Positions 6,395 through 10,057 of a stretch of DNA of 10,057 nt are shown piece by piece. Below the pieces are notes generated by a model, which saw only the letters and a list, made by a program, of their open reading frames with translations, had not been told where the DNA came from and ran no database searches. Within the stretch, counting starts at the first letter, position 1; every line of letters begins with the position of its first letter. This DNA comes from Gammaproteobacteria bacterium (GTDB lineage Bacteria > Pseudomonadota > Gammaproteobacteria > Pseudomonadales > Pseudohongiellaceae): assembly GCA_003514305.1 (NCBI GenBank), contig DORE01000265.1:1-10057 (forward strand), written 5' to 3'. Made by a program: the position numbers and the translations under genes.

Positions 6395-7201
6395 ATGTTT
6401 TTCACACTGCTGCGCCAATGGCTGCTCACGCCCGTGACACACTTCCGGTTGGTTCACAACTTTATCCGGCAGGATTTCTTTGGGCAGTTTACTGCCTCCA
6501 TCGGTGGCTGGCTCTGGCTGTTCCTGACACCCATAGTCCACATCGCCATTTACGCTTTCGTGTTCAGCTACATCTTCCAAGTGCGCGCACCGGCAGAGTT
6601 CGGGCAGACCCGCTTCGTGGTGTTCATGATGATCGGCTATCTTCCCTGGTTTGCATTTGCCGAGGCCTTGAGCAAATCTACCGGTTTGCTGCAAGAGAAG
6701 GCGCCACTAATTACCAAGGTGATGTTTCCAGTGCAGGTACTGCCGGTCGTAGGAACGATGGTGCCCTACCTGACCCACGCCATCGGCTTCAGCCTCCTGC
6801 TAATTTACCTCGCCACACAGGGGCTGTTTTCGGCAGCCTGGCTGCTGATCCCGGTGATTTTTACACTGCAGTTTTTGTTTACCATGGGACTCGTGACCGT
6901 GCTGTCCGCCTTGTGTGTTTTTTTACGGGATCTACAGCAAATCGTACTGTTAAGCGTCACCATCTGGTTTTTTCTCACACCCATCATTTATCCCATCTCC
7001 ATGATCCAGGACGAGGGTGTCAGGGATCTGTTTCTACTAAACCCCATGCATAGCTTCATCAACCTGTACAGGGAGATGGTGCTGCTCGGTGAAGTAAGCT
7101 TGACTCATCTGTCGATCATCGTGCCCACCTCACTGGTCAGCTACTGCATCGGTGGCTGGCTTTTCATGCGCATCAAGCATGCCTTTGGGGATGTGCTATA
7201 A
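6395..7201 (+). CDS. wzm: Polysaccharide ABC exporter permease, ABC-2 type (Wzm-like)
   Basis: A 268-residue integral inner-membrane protein with about six hydrophobic segments (roughly 38-62, 74-95, 110-135, 142-168, 175-198 and 235-258). The amphipathic N terminus with R-Q-D-F-F-G-Q followed by the first membrane segment GGWLWLFLTPIVHIAIY is typical of the Wzm/TagG/KpsM family. These permeases move lipid-linked O-antigen, capsule or teichoic glycans across the inner membrane. Family assignment is strengthened by the abutting Wzt-type ATPase gene: the TAA stop at 7199-7201 is immediately followed by its ATG at 7202, so the two are translationally coupled. No glycosyltransferase or sugar-nucleotide gene is beside the pair, so the glycan cannot be inferred. 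Confidence 0.88.
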   Translation: MFFTLLRQWLLTPVTHFRLVHNFIRQDFFGQFTASIGGWLWLFLTPIVHIAIYAFVFSYIFQVRAPAEFGQTRFVVFMMIGYLPWFAFAEALSKSTGLLQEKAPLITKVMFPVQVLPVVGTMVPYLTHAIGFSLLLIYLATQGLFSAAWLLIPVIFTLQFLFTMGLVTVLSALCVFLRDLQQIVLLSVTIWFFLTPIIYPISMIQDEGVRDLFLLNPMHSFINLYREMVLLGEVSLTHLSIIVPTSLVSYCIGGWLFMRIKHAFGDVL

Positions 7202-8428
7202 ATGAATACACCCCGTATTACCGTCAACAATCTGCACAAGGACTTCAAAATCTACGACAGCCCGCAGGACCGGCTGTGGGAGATTATCCTGCGTAGGCAG
7301 CGCCATAAGCTTTACCATGTACTTTCAGACATTTCCTTTGCGCTACCGGATGGCAAAAGCCTTGGCATTATCGGGAACAACGGAGCCGGCAAATCCACCC
7401 TGCTAAAACTTCTTGTAGGCACGCTGCAGCCGAGCAGCGGCACGATGCAGATGACGGGTCAGGTGGCTGCGCTGCTTGAGCTAGGCGCCGGCTTTCATCC
7501 AGAGTTTACCGGCCGCCGCAACATCTATCTGAACGCCGCGCTACTGGGAGTGCCTGACGAAAACATCGCCAAGCTGGAGCAAGATATTATCAAATTCTCC
7601 GAGCTGGAATATTTTATTGACCGTCCAGTCAAAACTTACTCATCGGGAATGTACGTGCGGTTAGCGTTCTCAATTGCGACCATGGTTAACCCCGATATTC
7701 TGGTAATCGATGAAGCCCTATCAGTTGGCGACATGGCATTTCAGAGAAAATGCGTGGAGCGTATGAATCAGTTTCGCGCCGAACAGAAAACCATGGTGTT
7801 CTGCAGTCACTCCATGTTCCACATTCAGGAGCTATGCGACACCGCCATCTGGATCGATAACGGCAAGATCAGGGAGATGGGCGACAGCGACAAGGTAGTG
7901 GGTCACTACGAGGACTTCTGCAATAACAAGAAGTCCTACAACACCATCCGCGACGACCTGCCAAAGGAACTGGAGCAGACAGAACAGAAAGAAGGCAGTA
8001 CGATACAAGACTGCCGGATCAATTGGCTTTCTGTAAAAGACGTAGACGGCAATACGCTCGAGGAATTTGAAGCGCTGGCTGATGTGGTCCTGGAGATGGA
8101 AGTCGAAGTGCTGAACGACGTCGAACAGGCGACATTTGGCATTGCCCTTATGAAGTCAGCCGAAGAGCCTGTCGCTTCATTTTTCACCACCGATATCGAG
8201 GGACTGGAAAAAGGACCTTTTCACAAAGGCGATAAGCTCAACGTATCACTGTTGGTAAAGAATTTCGCCATGCGGGTCGGCGAATTCTATGTCCTGGCTG
8301 GATTGGCAGATGAAACCGGGTTGCTATGGTACGAAACCAAATTCAGCAAGCAGCTACCGGTCAAAGCTAACAAGGGTGTCGGACCCATTGCCATGGCGGC
8401 GGACTGGCAGGTCTCGAGGCAGAACTGA
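7202..8428 (+). CDS. wzt: Polysaccharide ABC exporter ATPase with C-terminal glycan-binding-type domain (Wzt-like)
   Basis: A 408-residue ATPase that powers export of a lipid-linked glycan through the Wzm permease. Residues ~5-245 are the nucleotide-binding domain: Walker A GNNGAGKS (58-65), the YSSGM signature variant (146-150) typical of the Wzt/TagH/KpsT group, Walker B LVIDE with D170/E171, and switch His203. The segment LLELGAGFHPEFTGRRNIYLN is also characteristic of O-antigen and teichoic exporters. Residues ~265-405 form an extra beta-rich domain in the place of the Wzt C-terminal domain. In E. coli O8/O9a that domain recognises the modified non-reducing end of the O-chain, so here too export is probably coupled to chain termination. 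KpsT-type ATPases lack this domain, which favours an O-antigen-like cargo over group 2 capsule. It converges on gspK with only 42 bases between the stops and no clear bidirectional terminator. Confidence 0.9.
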   Translation: MNTPRITVNNLHKDFKIYDSPQDRLWEIILRRQRHKLYHVLSDISFALPDGKSLGIIGNNGAGKSTLLKLLVGTLQPSSGTMQMTGQVAALLELGAGFHPEFTGRRNIYLNAALLGVPDENIAKLEQDIIKFSELEYFIDRPVKTYSSGMYVRLAFSIATMVNPDILVIDEALSVGDMAFQRKCVERMNQFRAEQKTMVFCSHSMFHIQELCDTAIWIDNGKIREMGDSDKVVGHYEDFCNNKKSYNTIRDDLPKELEQTEQKEGSTIQDCRINWLSVKDVDGNTLEEFEALADVVLEMEVEVLNDVEQATFGIALMKSAEEPVASFFTTDIEGLEKGPFHKGDKLNVSLLVKNFAMRVGEFYVLAGLADETGLLWYETKFSKQLPVKANKGVGPIAMAADWQVSRQN

Positions 8429-8470
8429 CCATCCACCACTCAAACCAACCACCACCTAAGGACAAGCGTC

Positions 8471-9571
8471 CTACTGCAAATCAAACAAATAATTTTCTGG
8501 ATACACCCGTGGCGGCGCTGTATCCGGCAAATAGCCGTAAGGATTTACCTTATACAAACGGGGAAGTGAAGTGTGGGCGCGAGCCTCGACGACCTCCATG
8601 TAGGCCTGCGTGACCGGGTCTGGATTGAGAAACTCCTCTACGCCCTCGAGAGCCAGATGCTGCGATTCGCTCAAGGCTGCTTCAGGATAAACATACACCG
8701 AGTATATCTGAGATGTGTTGGTGCCAATCCAAGCGGAGAGCTCCTGCAGGTTTTCAAACGGAACAATTTCAGCTATTTCAGCGCGGTTGTTGATGTCCTC
8801 TTGTTCACGAAAAGCTAGTATGTTTTCAATAAGCTCTTCATCCAGTCCTGGAAGCAACGCCATAGCCTCTCGGGTAGCCAAGTTGAGGTTGACGGTTCGA
8901 TTGTTACCGTAGATCGTGAACGCCGCCTCCAGATTCACACCTTCCAGCAGCTTAGCAAAACCTCTTATATGGAGGATCTCATCAACGGTATCCAGCTCAG
9001 GGTTATTCCGGGGAGTATAGCCAGGCTCTAAAGATTGGTAGTAGCCCTCTTCAGCGCCGTTAAGCCCCTCAAGGTTATTCAAATCTGTCCAGTCCGTCCA
9101 AGCGCTCAGCAAATCCTGAACCTGTTCTGGGTCGGCGTCCAGACCGCCCAAACGTTTTTCGATCAGCATTTGCATGTTGCGGCGCGGTATGCGGTTTAGG
9201 TTAATCTTGCCAGCATGGTCATAAATGCGCACCACCATCTCGTCGGCCTGAGGATAATACAGAGACAGAGGCTGTCCGTTAAAGCGATAGCGTGGATTTC
9301 TGGCTTCGCCCTCTTCTGTAAGCTCCACCTCTTGGTCAATCGGAGGAGCCATCAATTCGAGCATAAGCTCCATTTCGGCCTGATGAACCGTACCCATGAC
9401 CGCTGCCCAGTGAGTGCTGACATACTGATTGTTTGTGACGGTCTGAGCAGAGAGTCGCACCTTACTAGCCATGGCGGTCACGAGTACAGTTAGCAACACT
9501 GAAATCCATAACACGATAATGAGAACTGACCCCTTTTGGCTGTGAGCGAGGACCGCGCGGCTTCCAATCAT
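8471..9571 (-). CDS. gspK: Type II secretion system minor pseudopilin GspK
   Basis: A 366-residue minor pseudopilin that caps the T2SS pseudopilus with GspI and GspJ. The N terminus has a short basic leader with prepilin-peptidase site SQKG|SVL (cleavage after Gly14), then a hydrophobic helix VLIIVLWISVLLTVLV. The usual Glu at mature position 5 is absent, a known trait of GspK. The large periplasmic domain carries family motifs: DHAGKINLN (118-126), AWTDWTD followed by N-G-A-E-E-x-Y-Y (157-178), ELDTVDEILHIRG (192-204) and VNLNLATREAMALLPGL (227-243). A Pro/Tyr-rich tail of about 50 residues ends the protein, making it somewhat longer than common GspK (about 300-340). The start is ATG at 9571, overlapping the gspJ stop as ATGA (9568-9571), with GGAG (9583-9586) 11 bases upstream. 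No gspL or gspM follows; the next gene is the convergent wzt. Confidence 0.92.
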   Translation of the reverse strand: MIGSRAVLAHSQKGSVLIIVLWISVLLTVLVTAMASKVRLSAQTVTNNQYVSTHWAAVMGTVHQAEMELMLELMAPPIDQEVELTEEGEARNPRYRFNGQPLSLYYPQADEMVVRIYDHAGKINLNRIPRRNMQMLIEKRLGGLDADPEQVQDLLSAWTDWTDLNNLEGLNGAEEGYYQSLEPGYTPRNNPELDTVDEILHIRGFAKLLEGVNLEAAFTIYGNNRTVNLNLATREAMALLPGLDEELIENILAFREQEDINNRAEIAEIVPFENLQELSAWIGTNTSQIYSVYVYPEAALSESQHLALEGVEEFLNPDPVTQAYMEVVEARAHTSLPRLYKVNPYGYLPDTAPPRVYPENYLFDLQ

Positions 9572-10057
9572 AAGGCACGTCGCTCCACCGTATTGGGCTG
9601 AATGCTGCGATGTTGGTTGTTGCGAATGCGCGCAACAACCTCCAGCACCTCGACATCCTTATCCAACTCACCGCCTAACTCCGGCTCAAAGCGCGCGTAC
9701 ACAGCGAGCGGTAAGCTGAGTAACTCTCCTCCATCCCACTCGGGGTTCCACACGCGCATATCTCCAAGATCTTCATAGAGATAGCTGAAAGAAACCGAAT
9801 AATTCGGGTAGATCAGTGTCGGTGCAACCTCCTGCAGGCGCAGACTGGGATCATCGCTAAATGCCGGAGCAAGCGCCAGATACACCCCTTCATCTTCTAC
9901 GTTAAACAATTCCCACGCTGTCAGCCCAGGCGTCCGCTGAGGCGAAACCGTTGACACCCAAGCCAGAGAATCAGATTTCCCAACAAAGAATAGCTGGCGC
10001 GAGAGGGTTTCCTTATTAGTGTAACTGTGGGGGAACGCTCCATGCAGCGCGCGATCA
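9568..10057 (-). CDS. gspJ: Type II secretion system minor pseudopilin GspJ, C-terminal part, runs off right edge
   Basis: The frame is open from the TGA at 9568-9570 to the window end, about 163 codons. A GTG lies at 9957, but the frame continues upstream with conserved-looking sequence (LSRQLFFVGKSDSLAWV), so it is not the true start. The real N terminus, with the prepilin leader and hydrophobic helix, lies outside the window. Visible GspJ hallmarks are F-V-G-x-x-D-S-L-x-W-V at the start of the soluble domain, a Y-L-Y-E-D-L-G-D strand, W-N-P-E-W-D, and L-P-L-A-V near the C terminus, which corresponds to the usual W-(10-15 residues)-LPxAV ending. It forms the pseudopilus tip with GspI and GspK. 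Its stop overlaps the gspK start by four bases, the normal J-K order of gsp operons. Confidence 0.82.
   Translation of the reverse strand, partial: DRALHGAFPHSYTNKETLSRQLFFVGKSDSLAWVSTVSPQRTPGLTAWELFNVEDEGVYLALAPAFSDDPSLRLQEVAPTLIYPNYSVSFSYLYEDLGDMRVWNPEWDGGELLSLPLAVYARFEPELGGELDKDVEVLEVVARIRNNQHRSIQPNTVERRAL

Noticed and set aside
6418..7053. 211-codon plus-strand frame overlapping wzm in another phase
   Set aside because: It is rich in Arg, His and Pro with no membrane segments, whereas the wzm frame gives a clear ABC-2 permease coupled to wzt.
8459..8472. AGGAC-AAGC-GTCCT hairpin between wzt and gspK
   Set aside because: A five-pair stem that overlaps the gspK stop codon and has no T-run is too weak to call a terminator.
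9955..9957. GTG as the start of a 129-codon gene before gspK
   Set aside because: The frame is open and GspJ-like upstream of this codon to the window edge, so it is an internal Val codon of gspJ.

Overview
The window looks like chromosome from a Gram-negative gammaproteobacterium, probably an environmental or marine one. The reasons are a TolC-type outer-membrane protein, type II secretion pseudopilins, an O-antigen-type ABC exporter and a CRP/FNR regulator, all on DNA of moderate G+C. The organism cannot be named from the sequence alone, and nothing in the window looks like a phage, insertion sequence, tRNA, rRNA or CRISPR array.

Layout from left to right. (1) The left edge holds the first ~63 codons of a minus-strand gene for a probable exported, FecR-like protein that runs off the window. 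(2) A divergent control region follows, with a near-consensus CRP site, a good sigma70 promoter (perfect TATAAT) and a leader hairpin. It drives a CRP/FNR-family regulator (456-1214). (3) After a ~300 bp gap comes a compact plus-strand operon encoding a complete type I secretion system: PrtD-type ABC exporter, HlyD/PrtE-type adaptor and TolC/PrtF-type outer-membrane channel (1511-5953). (4) A 441 bp gap has no convincing gene but contains a perfect 12-bp-stem hairpin, probably a terminator. (5) An abutting pair, wzm-wzt (6395-8428), encodes a polysaccharide ABC exporter whose ATPase has a C-terminal carbohydrate-binding-type domain. (6) Convergent to this pair, on the minus strand, lie gspK and the 3' part of gspJ, minor pseudopilins of a type II secretion system with ATGA-coupled reading frames. 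gspJ runs off the right edge.

How they work together: the window gathers three envelope export machines of different kinds. These are one-step protein export (T1SS), O-antigen or capsule-like glycan export (Wzm/Wzt) and two-step protein secretion (T2SS). Neither a T1SS substrate nor glycosyltransferases for the Wzm/Wzt cargo are present. The most interesting element is the regulator. Its recognition helix is CRP-like, and its own promoter has a CRP box at the class I position (about -61.5). However, its nucleotide pocket lacks the arginine usually needed to hold the cyclic nucleotide phosphate.
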